From contig CAIMEK010000346.1 of assembly GCA_903839965.1 (NCBI GenBank), forward strand, positions 1 to 17,696: a DNA stretch of 17,696 nucleotides, given 5' to 3'. The position numbers and the translations under genes were made by a program. The notes beneath the pieces are model-generated. The model had not been told where the DNA came from. It did no database searches and saw only the letters and a list, made by a program, of their open reading frames with translations. Positions 7,085 to 13,703 of the stretch are shown here, piece by piece (position 1 is the first letter of the stretch; each line of letters opens with the position of its first letter). This DNA comes from an uncultured Acetobacteraceae bacterium (GTDB lineage Bacteria > Pseudomonadota > Alphaproteobacteria > Acetobacterales > Acetobacteraceae).

Positions 7085-10000
7085 TTATTCCGCGGCGACG
7101 TGGCGCCTGGTTTTCGCGGCTCCGGGGCTGGATGGCCGTGCCTTGGCCCCCGTCGGGGCGACGCCGAGTTCGTGGGCGAGGCGGCGGCGGTAGCCGGCCT
7201 GCCGGCGCACGATTTCCGGCGACAGGCCGAGCCGGGCGCGGGCCAGCGCGTGCATGCGCGCGACTTCCTCGACATGCCGCTCCGGCGCCAGCGATGCGGT
7301 GACGCCGGCGGCATGCCGGCGATGCACGTTGAGCGGGGAGGCCACCACGCCGACCCGCCCCGGGCTGTCCGCCAGCACTTCCAGGTAGACCCGCCAGTCG
7401 CCGGCCAGGCGGTATGAGTCGAGATCCCGGCTGCAGCGATCGAGCGCCGCCAGCAATGAGCAGCGGCGCCAGAGCACGGCGCTGGCATTGAGGATGAGAT
7501 TGCGTTCGGCGAGGAACCGGCAGGCGAATGCGCGGGCGGGAAACACCCCGCCGCCGGCCAGCGCGGCGGCGCCGCTGGCGACATAGTAGTCGCGGTAGCT
7601 CGGCCAGACCGGCTGGCCGTCGGCGTCGATGGAGCGGCTGTCGCAGAAGGCGAACTCCAGGTCCGGCACCTCCTGCACCATGGCCGCCAGGCCAGCGAGC
7701 AGGGCGGGGTCGGCTTCGTCGTCGGCTTCGGCGATCCACAGCCAGTCGCCCTCGGCCACCGCCGCGGCACGTCGCCACTGGCGGAACGGCGAGCCGGAAT
7801 TGACGGCGTGGACCAGCAGGTGGATGTCGCGGCCCCAGTCGGCGGCGGTGCGGCGGGCTACCGCGACGCTGTCGTCGGTCGAGGCATCGTCGAGCACGAT
7901 CACCTCGGCGACCGGACAGGTCTGGGCGAACACCGAGGCCAGCCGGCGCTCCAGGAAACGGGCATAGTTGTAGGCCGTGACCGCGACCGAGATCGAGATC
8001 GTCGCCGGGCGCGCCAGCCGCAGCAGGTTGAAGGCGTAGCGGTCGAACCGGAACGCCTGCTGCGCCCGCACGGCGAGGGCGGCGCGCTGCTGGGCGCTGC
8101 CGCTGCGTTCGGGGTCTTGCAGCAGGTCGATCACGGCGTCGGCCAGTGCGACCGGGTCGCTCATGGGCACGGCGATGCCGGCCTCCAGCCGCAGTAGCAA
8201 TTCGGGAATGCCGCCGGACTCCTCGAAGGCGAGCACGCGCAGCCCGGCCGCCAGGGCCTCCAGCACGACGCTGGGGAACGGATCCTCGCGCGAGGTCAGC
8301 AGGAACAGGTCGGCGGCATTGAACCAGGTGGCGATGTCGTCCTGCCAGCCGGCCAGCCGGAACGAACCGCTTGCCTCGGCGGCGGCGATTTCGGGACCGA
8401 GATAGGCACGCACGGTGGGATCGACGTCGCCGACCCACCAGAACTGCACCGGTGCGCCATGGCGCTGCACCGCGCGCCAGGCCTGCAGGAACAGGTCGAA
8501 ACCCTTGCGCAGGTCGGCATAGCCGGCACCGATGACGACCGCGGCATCCGGCGCGATGCCGAGCCGATCGCGCAGGGCGGCGCCGGCGGCGGGGTCGCAG
8601 GCGACCTTGGCGTAGCAACCCTGCGGCAGCACCAAAGCGCGGTTCGGGTCGATCGCGACCAGCGAGGAAAAGCGGTCCCGCACCACCTCGGCGGCGAACA
8701 CCACGCGGCTGGCCGCCGCCGCGCCGGCCCGCGCGCCGGCGAGCAGGTTCTTCTCGTGCAGCAGGCGCGGCATTTCGTGCACCAGCAGCACCGGGTCGAT
8801 GCCGGCCTCGCGCAGCACCGGCACCGCCCAGGCGGAGGCGGCGCTGTTCACCAGCGCGGTGGCGACGCCGCGTGCGGCGCAGCCGGCCAGATGGGCGGGC
8901 AGGTCGTCCGGGCTGGCCAGCACGGTGGTCGGTGCAAGTCGGGCATAGTCGGAGCGTAGCCGGCCGCCGCCGAGCAGCAGGAACTCGATCGCCACGCCGC
9001 AGCGCCGTCGCAGCGTGCTGCCGAGCTGCAGCAGCAACTGCTGGGCGCCGGCGGGAAAGGCATCGTGGCCGACCAGCAACAAAGGGGTGGCCTCAACGCC
9101 GGCCGGAGCAATGGCGCGCGCGGTGGCGTTCAGCCAGGCCCCGCCGAAATGCTGGTCCGGCTCCAGGTAGGCGCCTTCGGCCCACTCGTTCCAGGCGTTC
9201 ACGCAGACCAGCCGCTCGCCCATGAACGGGTGCGCCGCGGCGCGCTCGATGAGCGCGGCGAGCCAGGCCTGGTAGGCAGCGGGGGTGCTGCCGTGCAGCA
9301 GCAGGCCCTCGCCCTGGCGGCGCGGGTCGTTGTCCCAGCCCGGAACGGCGGTCTTGATCAAGGGGAACGGCGGCGCCGGTTCGGCCAGCGAGGCGGCGAC
9401 GACGTCGGCATAGTCGTAGACCTGCGCGGTGGCGGCATCGTCGAACCAGGTGAGCGAGGCGTTCTGCGTCGGCAGGCCGTTGACCAGCTTGTGCGGCGGA
9501 AACTCGACCGCGCCGTCGAAGCCGTGCGGGCGCGGGTCGTTGGCGCCGAAGCTCTGCGACATGACCAGCACGGGCTGTTCGCCATGGCGGGTGAGGAAGG
9601 CATCGCGCCAGCGGGCCAGTGTGGCGGCGCAGTCCGGGATGGTGCCGGCGCGATAGAGAATGAGCAATGGCCGGCCGCGGATGCGGATGTAGCGGGGATC
9701 GCGGAAGTGGCGGGCGAAGGTGTCGATCAGGGTGATCTCGTCGCCTGGCTGCCAGTCCTGCGAGATCAAAACCTCCTGGTCGGACCCGTCCCAGGCGCGG
9801 GTCCAGTTCTCGTTGGCCCACATCAGGCAAAACGGGAAGTTGGCCGAGCGGTCGGCGAGGAAGGCCTCCAGCGGGCGTTCCAGCAGGCGGCGGCCGTTGA
9901 ACCAGTAGAAGTAGAAGATGAAGCCGCCGAGCCCGGCGCCGCGCGCCAGCTCGATCTGCCGGTGCAGCATCGCGGTGCCGTCGAGCGTGTAGTGGCCGAG

Positions 10001-10897
10001 GTCGCGCGGCACCCGCGGCTGGTAGTGGCCGGCGAAGCGGGGCAGGGCGTGCGCCAGCGACGTCCATTCGGTGAAGCCGGTGCCCCACCACTGGTCGTTC
10101 TCGGCGATCGGGTGGAACTGCGGCAGGTAGTAGGCCAGCACCGTGGCGCGTCGCGGTGCCGAGGCCGGCACTCGCCGGGTTTCCTCGAAGTCCGGGCCGG
10201 GCCGGGTGAACCGGCGCACCGCCTCGTGCACCCCGGCCTCCTCGGCGGGCCGGCGCGTGTGCAGCCGGATGACGTGGCGCAGCCGGCGATAGTGCAGCAG
10301 CGGGTTTTCGTTCTGCTGGGCGTCCATGTAGCGGCGCACATAGAAGCTGGTATCGAAGGCGGCGGAGGGGTCGCGCCGCTCCCGCCAGCCCCACAGCAGG
10401 TAGTGCTCGAACGGATCGACGCCGGCCTCGGCGATGTCCGGGTACCGCTTGAGGTACCAGGCGGCGTCGAATTCGGGCAGCGGCGTCACCTGGCCGGTGC
10501 GGCGGCGCTCGAGGTAGTGGGCCAGCAACGTGCCGGTGGCCGGCGCGTGGTGGCGGGTGCGGTACCAGGGCAGGTCGAAATGGGCGGAGGGCGCGCGGTT
10601 CTCCGCCTCGCCGCACCGGATGTAGTGGACCAGAGGATTGACCCCGGCACGGGCGACTTCGGGGTTCTGGCGGAGGTAGCCGGGGACGTCGAAATAAAGG
10701 TTCGGGTTGCGCCCCTCGCGCCAGCCCCACTCGGCGAAATGGGCCAGCGGGTCGGCGCCGGCGGCGGCAATGTCGGGGTAGGTTTCGCGGCACCAGGCCG
10801 CGTCGAGCAGCCCGGAGGCGCGAATCAGGTCATGGTCCGAGCCGGCATCCGGACCAGTGGCGACCAGCGGAGCACGTCCGGGGCGGACGGACGACAT
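7085..10897 (-). CDS. Giant multidomain glycosyltransferase: tandem repeats, WbsX/GH99-like, GT4, GT2
   Basis: A 1270-residue protein that probably performs several steps of polysaccharide assembly. Residues 29-208 carry four full repeats and one shortened one. Residues 252-600 are a WbsX/GH99-like domain with YYLPQFHP (256-263), WWGTGFTEW (270-278), ANENWTRAWDG (361-371), EFPPHK (465-470) and NAWNEWAEG (567-575), where E571 and E574 form the E-W-x-E pair. Residues 604-960 are a GT4 domain: HEMPRLLHEKN, VVIGAGYADLRKGFDLF, and E871 to E880 in REDPFPSVVLEA as a variant E-x-E. Residues 967 to about 1200 are a GT2 domain with VAVTAYNY, DDAS at 1003-1006 and EADDEAD at 1057-1063. No membrane segment is apparent. 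The ATG at 10897 has no clear ribosome site and lies in the arm of an inverted repeat. It is convergent with the plus-strand GT unit. Confidence 0.88.
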   Translation of the reverse strand: MSSVRPGRAPLVATGPDAGSDHDLIRASGLLDAAWCRETYPDIAAAGADPLAHFAEWGWREGRNPNLYFDVPGYLRQNPEVARAGVNPLVHYIRCGEAENRAPSAHFDLPWYRTRHHAPATGTLLAHYLERRRTGQVTPLPEFDAAWYLKRYPDIAEAGVDPFEHYLLWGWRERRDPSAAFDTSFYVRRYMDAQQNENPLLHYRRLRHVIRLHTRRPAEEAGVHEAVRRFTRPGPDFEETRRVPASAPRRATVLAYYLPQFHPIAENDQWWGTGFTEWTSLAHALPRFAGHYQPRVPRDLGHYTLDGTAMLHRQIELARGAGLGGFIFYFYWFNGRRLLERPLEAFLADRSANFPFCLMWANENWTRAWDGSDQEVLISQDWQPGDEITLIDTFARHFRDPRYIRIRGRPLLILYRAGTIPDCAATLARWRDAFLTRHGEQPVLVMSQSFGANDPRPHGFDGAVEFPPHKLVNGLPTQNASLTWFDDAATAQVYDYADVVAASLAEPAPPFPLIKTAVPGWDNDPRRQGEGLLLHGSTPAAYQAWLAALIERAAAHPFMGERLVCVNAWNEWAEGAYLEPDQHFGGAWLNATARAIAPAGVEATPLLLVGHDAFPAGAQQLLLQLGSTLRRRCGVAIEFLLLGGGRLRSDYARLAPTTVLASPDDLPAHLAGCAARGVATALVNSAASAWAVPVLREAGIDPVLLVHEMPRLLHEKNLLAGARAGAAAASRVVFAAEVVRDRFSSLVAIDPNRALVLPQGCYAKVACDPAAGAALRDRLGIAPDAAVVIGAGYADLRKGFDLFLQAWRAVQRHGAPVQFWWVGDVDPTVRAYLGPEIAAAEASGSFRLAGWQDDIATWFNAADLFLLTSREDPFPSVVLEALAAGLRVLAFEESGGIPELLLRLEAGIAVPMSDPVALADAVIDLLQDPERSGSAQQRAALAVRAQQAFRFDRYAFNLLRLARPATISISVAVTAYNYARFLERRLASVFAQTCPVAEVIVLDDASTDDSVAVARRTAADWGRDIHLLVHAVNSGSPFRQWRRAAAVAEGDWLWIAEADDEADPALLAGLAAMVQEVPDLEFAFCDSRSIDADGQPVWPSYRDYYVASGAAALAGGGVFPARAFACRFLAERNLILNASAVLWRRCSLLAALDRCSRDLDSYRLAGDWRVYLEVLADSPGRVGVVASPLNVHRRHAAGVTASLAPERHVEEVARMHALARARLGLSPEIVRRQAGYRRRLAHELGVAPTGAKARPSSPGAAKTRRHVAAE
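10283..10813 (-). repeat. Protein-level tandem repeat, four full copies and one partial in the 1270-residue protein
   Basis: Copies begin near residues 31, 69, 107, 143 and 181. The clearest are the first (ETYPDIAAAGADPLAHF, then GWREGRNP) and the fourth (KRYPDIAEAGVDPFEHY, then GWRERRDP). The third has lost the PDIA core, and the fifth stops after LLHY. This protein has the best conserved copies, so they define the consensus. Confidence 0.8.
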
Positions 10898-10934
10898 TCT
10901 GCAAGGCCCGCGGAATAAATACGTAGGCAGAATG
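10895..10934 (-). promoter_or_regulatory. Inverted repeat containing the start codon of the 1270-residue glycosyltransferase
   Basis: CATTCTGC at 10895-10902 and GCAGAATG at 10927-10934 are perfect 8-base complements separated by 24 bases. Read on the minus strand, the downstream arm GCAGAATG ends exactly with the ATG at 10897, so in the mRNA the start codon would be paired. The intervening bases contain the short palindrome CCGCGG. This could limit translation or be a protein-binding site; function is inferred from position only. Confidence 0.45.
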
Positions 10935-10980
10935 GGACGGCGGGCGGGTCAGCGGCAATGCGGCTCGAGCGCCCGGCGAC

Positions 10981-11009
10981 GATTTAGCGAAAAAATGACG
11001 GTTGGCTAA
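10981..11009 (-). promoter_or_regulatory. Possible weak promoter for the 1270-residue glycosyltransferase gene
   Basis: On the minus strand TTAGCC (11009-11004) and TAAATC (10986-10981) are separated by exactly 17 bases, each matching three of six sigma-70 consensus positions. The segment also contains TTAGC and GCTAA as inverted arms (11009-11005 and 10988-10984) around a T6 run. It is the most A/T-rich part of the 125-bp gap upstream of the gene. The match is weak and rests mostly on spacing and location. Confidence 0.2.
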
Positions 11010-11027
11010 CGTAATCACGCCATTACG
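11010..11027 (-). terminator. Inverted repeat at the 3' end of the membrane-protein gene, possible terminator
   Basis: CGTAAT (11010-11015) and ATTACG (11022-11027) are perfect complements around a six-base loop and include the TAA stop of the upstream gene. On the minus strand a T6 run follows, but 14 bases after the stem (10995-10990), which is too far for a standard intrinsic terminator. It may instead be an operator for the gene at 10897. Confidence 0.3.
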
Positions 11028-11472
11028 GCCCTTGCGCCGGGGGCACAGTGCCCGGACGCCACGGCGAGGCGGCGGGCTGGGCCAGCCGGCGGGTCATGCT
11101 GAGCGCCGCCACCGCGGTCAGCACCAGGGCCGCCACCCAACGCGTGTGGGCACCGAAGCCGTCGCCGGCCGCGTGCCAGATCAGGCCGAGAAACAGCAGG
11201 GTCACCGCGATCACGGCGGCGCGGCAGCGGCCGCCGCGGCGCGCGACCAGCACAGCCAGCGCCACGAACACGAAATACAGCCCGATCGCCAGCGCCCGCA
11301 GCAGGTCGAAGGCGGCCAGGGAGAGGTTGCGCAGCGCGTCCTGCAAGTCCCACCAGGCACGCTGCAGCAGGTCGAAGGCGGCATAGACGACGCGGTCGGG
11401 GCCAGCCAGGTAGACGATCGCCGCCAGCACGAAGCCGGCGACCCAGATCATGGCGATGGTGTTGCGAGGCAT
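11023..11472 (-). CDS. Small membrane protein of unknown function
   Basis: A 149-residue protein I do not recognise. It has four likely transmembrane segments, at about residues 5-22 (IAMIWVAGFVLAAIVYL), 58-77 (LRALAIGLYFVFVALAVLVA), 83-101 (AAVIAVTLLFLGLIWHA) and 109-125 (WVAALVLTAVAALSM). Between the first and second is an amphipathic stretch rich in Trp, Asp, Leu and Arg (about 31-55). The C-terminal tail is Pro/Ala-rich and probably disordered. The ATG at 11472 has only a weak ribosome site; the ATG at 11451 is a second choice. The frame stays open to 11961 but that part is out-of-frame sequence of the chromate-transporter gene. It follows that gene by 80 bp in the same direction, separated by a strong hairpin, so co-transcription is uncertain. 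Confidence 0.6.
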   Translation of the reverse strand: MPRNTIAMIWVAGFVLAAIVYLAGPDRVVYAAFDLLQRAWWDLQDALRNLSLAAFDLLRALAIGLYFVFVALAVLVARRGGRCRAAVIAVTLLFLGLIWHAAGDGFGAHTRWVAALVLTAVAALSMTRRLAQPAASPWRPGTVPPAQGP

Positions 11473-11495
11473 GCGGTTCCACTGGGCGATGGGGA

Positions 11496-11517
11496 GCGGC
11501 GCCGAAGTCGGCGCCGC
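11496..11517 (-). terminator. Strong GC-rich hairpin between the CHR pair and the membrane-protein gene
   Basis: GCGGCGCCGA (11496-11505) and TCGGCGCCGC (11508-11517) are perfect 10-base complements with two bases between them; in practice a nine-pair stem with a four-base loop. It lies 35 bases after the stop of the second chromate-transporter gene. No U run follows on the minus strand, so it is either a U-less terminator, an attenuator, or an mRNA-processing hairpin. It is symmetrical and would also fold from plus-strand RNA. Confidence 0.45.
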
Positions 11518-11552
11518 GGACAGGGTGGCATATGGCGCGGGCAGCGCCGGTA

Positions 11553-12071
11553 TCAAAGGCCGAATGCCCAGCCGGCCACCGCCCCGGCGCTGAGCACCAC
11601 CAGCGGGTGCACGCTGGTGGCGGACAACAGCACGGTGGCGACGGCGGTGACGGCGTAGGCGCCGATGGCGTGTTCGGTGCCGCGGATCAGCACCATGGCG
11701 GCCGCGTAGGTCAGGCCCACGCCGATCGGCGCCAGGCCGCGTTCGGCGATGCCGCGCCAGGAGGCGTCGCGCAGCCGGTGCCAGAGCCGCGCCGCCAGGT
11801 GCACCAGCAGGCAGGAGGGAACGAACATCGCCAGGGTGGCCACCGCCGCGCCCGGCAGGCCGGCCACCTTCTGGCCGATCAGGGCGACGATGAGCGAACC
11901 CGGGCCCGGGGCGACGCGCGACAGGGCGAACAGGTCGAGGAAGTCCCGATCGGTCATCCAAAGTCGGCTGACCGCGGCGTGCTGCATGTCCGGCAACACC
12001 GCGTTGCCGCCGCCGAAAGCGAGCAGCGACAGGCCGCCGAACAGGATCGCCAACTGCACCAGCAGGCTCAT
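11553..12071 (-). CDS. chrA: Chromate transporter family (CHR) protein, second half-size subunit
   Basis: A 172-residue inner-membrane protein of the short-chain CHR family, whose members occur as tandem half-size pairs that together equal one full-length ChrA. Full-length ChrA exports chromate, driven by proton motive force. The key motifs are FGGGNAVLPD at 19-28, W38 in the following loop, and the conserved APGPGSLIVALIG at 54-66. About five to six hydrophobic segments follow, ending GWAFGL. The ATG at 12071 is preceded by GAGG eight bases upstream, and that ribosome site overlaps the stop codon of the first subunit, with a 10-bp gap, so the two are translationally linked. No ChrB regulator is next to it. 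The substrate could be another oxyanion. Confidence 0.88.
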   Translation of the reverse strand: MSLLVQLAILFGGLSLLAFGGGNAVLPDMQHAAVSRLWMTDRDFLDLFALSRVAPGPGSLIVALIGQKVAGLPGAAVATLAMFVPSCLLVHLAARLWHRLRDASWRGIAERGLAPIGVGLTYAAAMVLIRGTEHAIGAYAVTAVATVLLSATSVHPLVVLSAGAVAGWAFGL

Positions 12072-12081
12072 GGGCGCGGCC

Positions 12082-12639
12082 TCACCGCTGCCTGGCCGCC
12101 AGCAGCAGGCTGAGCGGTACCATCGCGAGCAGCACGACGAATAACGGCAGACGGAACACGCCGATCGCCAGCGCAGTGCCGGCGGTGACGGCGATGCCGC
12201 CCGGCGTGCGCACGCCGCTGCGGGTCATGCCGATGGCGTTGGCCAGCGTCATGCCGATGGCGGCGGCGCCCAACCCGGCCATCGCCGGATCGAGCCAGGG
12301 TTGGTTGTGCAGCGCCGCCAGCGCGGCGCCGAGAGCGACCACCAAAACGGCGGGAGGGCCCACCATGCCGATCAGCGCCGCCAGCGCGCCGGGGCCGCCG
12401 CGCAGCACGGTGCCGACCAGCGTGGCCAGGTTCACGCCGTTCGGGCCGGGGGCAATCTGGCACAGCGTCAGGCCGGCGAGGAAGGAGCGTTCGTCCATCC
12501 AGCCACGCCGGATCACCACCTCGCGACGAATCCAGGCGGACATGCCGCCACCGAAGCTCTGCAGGCCGATGGCGGCGAAGATGGCGGCGATGGCGCCGAG
12601 ACTGGGGGGAGGAACGGGGTCGGGGGACATGCGTGGCAT
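12082..12639 (-). CDS. chrA: Chromate transporter family (CHR) protein, first half-size subunit
   Basis: The partner of the next gene, about 185 residues, with the same half-transporter fold: IGLQSFGGGMSAWIRREVV near the N-terminus, a W-containing loop (RRGWMDERSF), and the CHR signature LCQIAPGPNGVNLATLVG. Hydrophobic segments after this include ALAALIGMVGPPAVLVVALGAALAAL and IAVTAGTALAIGVFRLPLFVVLLAMVPLSLLL. The start is uncertain: ATG at 12639, ATG at 12630 and TTG at 12642 are all in frame and none has a clear ribosome site. It is divergent from the aldo/keto reductase at 12694 with only 54 bp between. Two non-identical halves suggest the pair works as a heterodimer, as described for other short-chain CHR pairs. 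Confidence 0.87.
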   Translation of the reverse strand: MPRMSPDPVPPPSLGAIAAIFAAIGLQSFGGGMSAWIRREVVIRRGWMDERSFLAGLTLCQIAPGPNGVNLATLVGTVLRGGPGALAALIGMVGPPAVLVVALGAALAALHNQPWLDPAMAGLGAAAIGMTLANAIGMTRSGVRTPGGIAVTAGTALAIGVFRLPLFVVLLAMVPLSLLLAARQR

Positions 12640-12661
12640 CAAAGCGGTTCGGGGCTATGCT
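12633..12661 (+). promoter_or_regulatory. Possible promoter for the aldo/keto reductase at 12694
   Basis: GTGGCA (12633-12638) and TATGCT (12656-12661) are 17 bases apart; each matches four of six sigma-70 positions. The predicted start of transcription would fall near 12668, leaving a leader of about 25 bases with GGAG at 12682-12685. The -35 box overlaps the start of the divergent CHR gene, so transcription of the two could interfere. Confidence 0.25.
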
Positions 12662-12693
12662 GGACAGCACAAACCAGACGTGGAGCTTACAGC

Positions 12694-13698
12694 ATGGAAT
12701 ATCGCACCCTCGGACGCAGCGGCGTACGGGTATCGCCGCTCTGCCTCGGCGCCATGATGTTCGGTGGCGAGACCGACGAGGACGAGGCCCGGCGCATCGT
12801 GGCGCGTGCCCGCGAGCAGGGCGTGAATTTCATCGATACGGCCAATGTCTACAACGCCGGGCGGTCCGAGGAAGTGGTGGGCCGTGCCATCGCTGAGGAC
12901 CGCGACTGGTGGGTGCTGGCGACCAAGATCTCCAGCGGCGTCGGCGGGCCGAACGGGCGCGGCACGTCGCGGCTGCACGTGATGCGCGCGACCGAAGCCT
13001 GCCTGCGCCGGTTGCAGGTGGAGGCGATCGACGTGCTCTACATGCACCGGGAGGACCACGCTGTTCCGCTGGAGGAAACGGTGCACGCCATCGCCGACCT
13101 GGTGCGCGCCGGCAAGCTGCGGCATTTCGGGCTGTCGAACTACCGGTCGTGGCGGGTGGCGGAGGTTTGCCGGATCTGCGACGAAATCGGCATCGACCGG
13201 CCGGTGGTGAGCCAGCCGCTCTACAACGCATTGAACCGGATGGTGGAGACCGAACACCTGCCGGCCTGCGCGCATCTGGGGGTCGGGGTGTTCCCGTATT
13301 CGCCGCTGGCCCGTGGGGTGCTGACCGGCAAATACGCCCCTGGCCAGCCGCCGGCCGAGGGCAGCCGGGCGGGGCGCAAGGACAAGCGCATCCTGGAGAC
13401 GGAGTGGCGCGAGGAAAGCTTGGTGATCGCCCAGCAACTGGCGGAACGCGCGCGCGCGCGGGGGGCGACGCCGGGGCAGTTCGCGCTGGCCTGGGTGCTG
13501 AACAACCGCTTGGTCACCGGCGCCATCGCCGGGCCGCGCACGCTGGCGCAGTGGGACGAGTACGTGGGCGCGCTGGCGGTGCGGCTCGATGCCGAGGACG
13601 AGGCGCTGGTGGACCGGCTGGTGTCGACGGGGCATCCGTCCACGCCGGGCTACAACGATCCGGCCCACCCGGCGGTGGGGCGGGTGCCGCGGGACTGA
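12694..13698 (+). CDS. Aldo/keto reductase (Tas/YghZ-like group)
   Basis: A 334-residue NADPH-dependent TIM-barrel oxidoreductase that reduces an aldehyde or ketone. The catalytic tetrad is complete: D48 and Y53 in FIDTANVYNAGRSEEVVG, K78 in LATKIS, and H118 in VLYMHRED. HFGLSNY and the FPYSPLARGVLTGKY segment are typical of the larger AKR group related to potassium-channel beta subunits and Tas. IAGPRTLAQWDEYVGAL near the C-terminus is the coenzyme-binding part. The ATG at 12694 has GGAG eight bases upstream. It is a single-gene unit, divergent from the CHR pair and convergent with the other aldo/keto reductase (5 bp between stop codons). The natural substrate cannot be read from sequence. 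Confidence 0.92.
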   Translation: MEYRTLGRSGVRVSPLCLGAMMFGGETDEDEARRIVARAREQGVNFIDTANVYNAGRSEEVVGRAIAEDRDWWVLATKISSGVGGPNGRGTSRLHVMRATEACLRRLQVEAIDVLYMHREDHAVPLEETVHAIADLVRAGKLRHFGLSNYRSWRVAEVCRICDEIGIDRPVVSQPLYNALNRMVETEHLPACAHLGVGVFPYSPLARGVLTGKYAPGQPPAEGSRAGRKDKRILETEWREESLVIAQQLAERARARGATPGQFALAWVLNNRLVTGAIAGPRTLAQWDEYVGALAVRLDAEDEALVDRLVSTGHPSTPGYNDPAHPAVGRVPRD

Positions 13699-13703
13699 AG
13701 CCG

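Noticed and set aside
6447..8618. Minus-strand open frame of 723 codons spanning the convergent junction
   Set aside because: It reads out of frame through two genes with strong domain evidence and itself shows no motif.
9065..10918. Plus-strand open frame of 617 codons opposite the 1270-residue glycosyltransferase
   Set aside because: Low-complexity Gly/Ala/Val/Arg composition with no recognisable domain, antisense to conserved WbsX sequence.
13447..13458. Alternating (CG)6 run in the first aldo/keto reductase
   Set aside because: Could in principle form Z-DNA, but it encodes an ordinary Arg-Ala-Arg-Ala stretch and is expected in such G+C-rich coding sequence.
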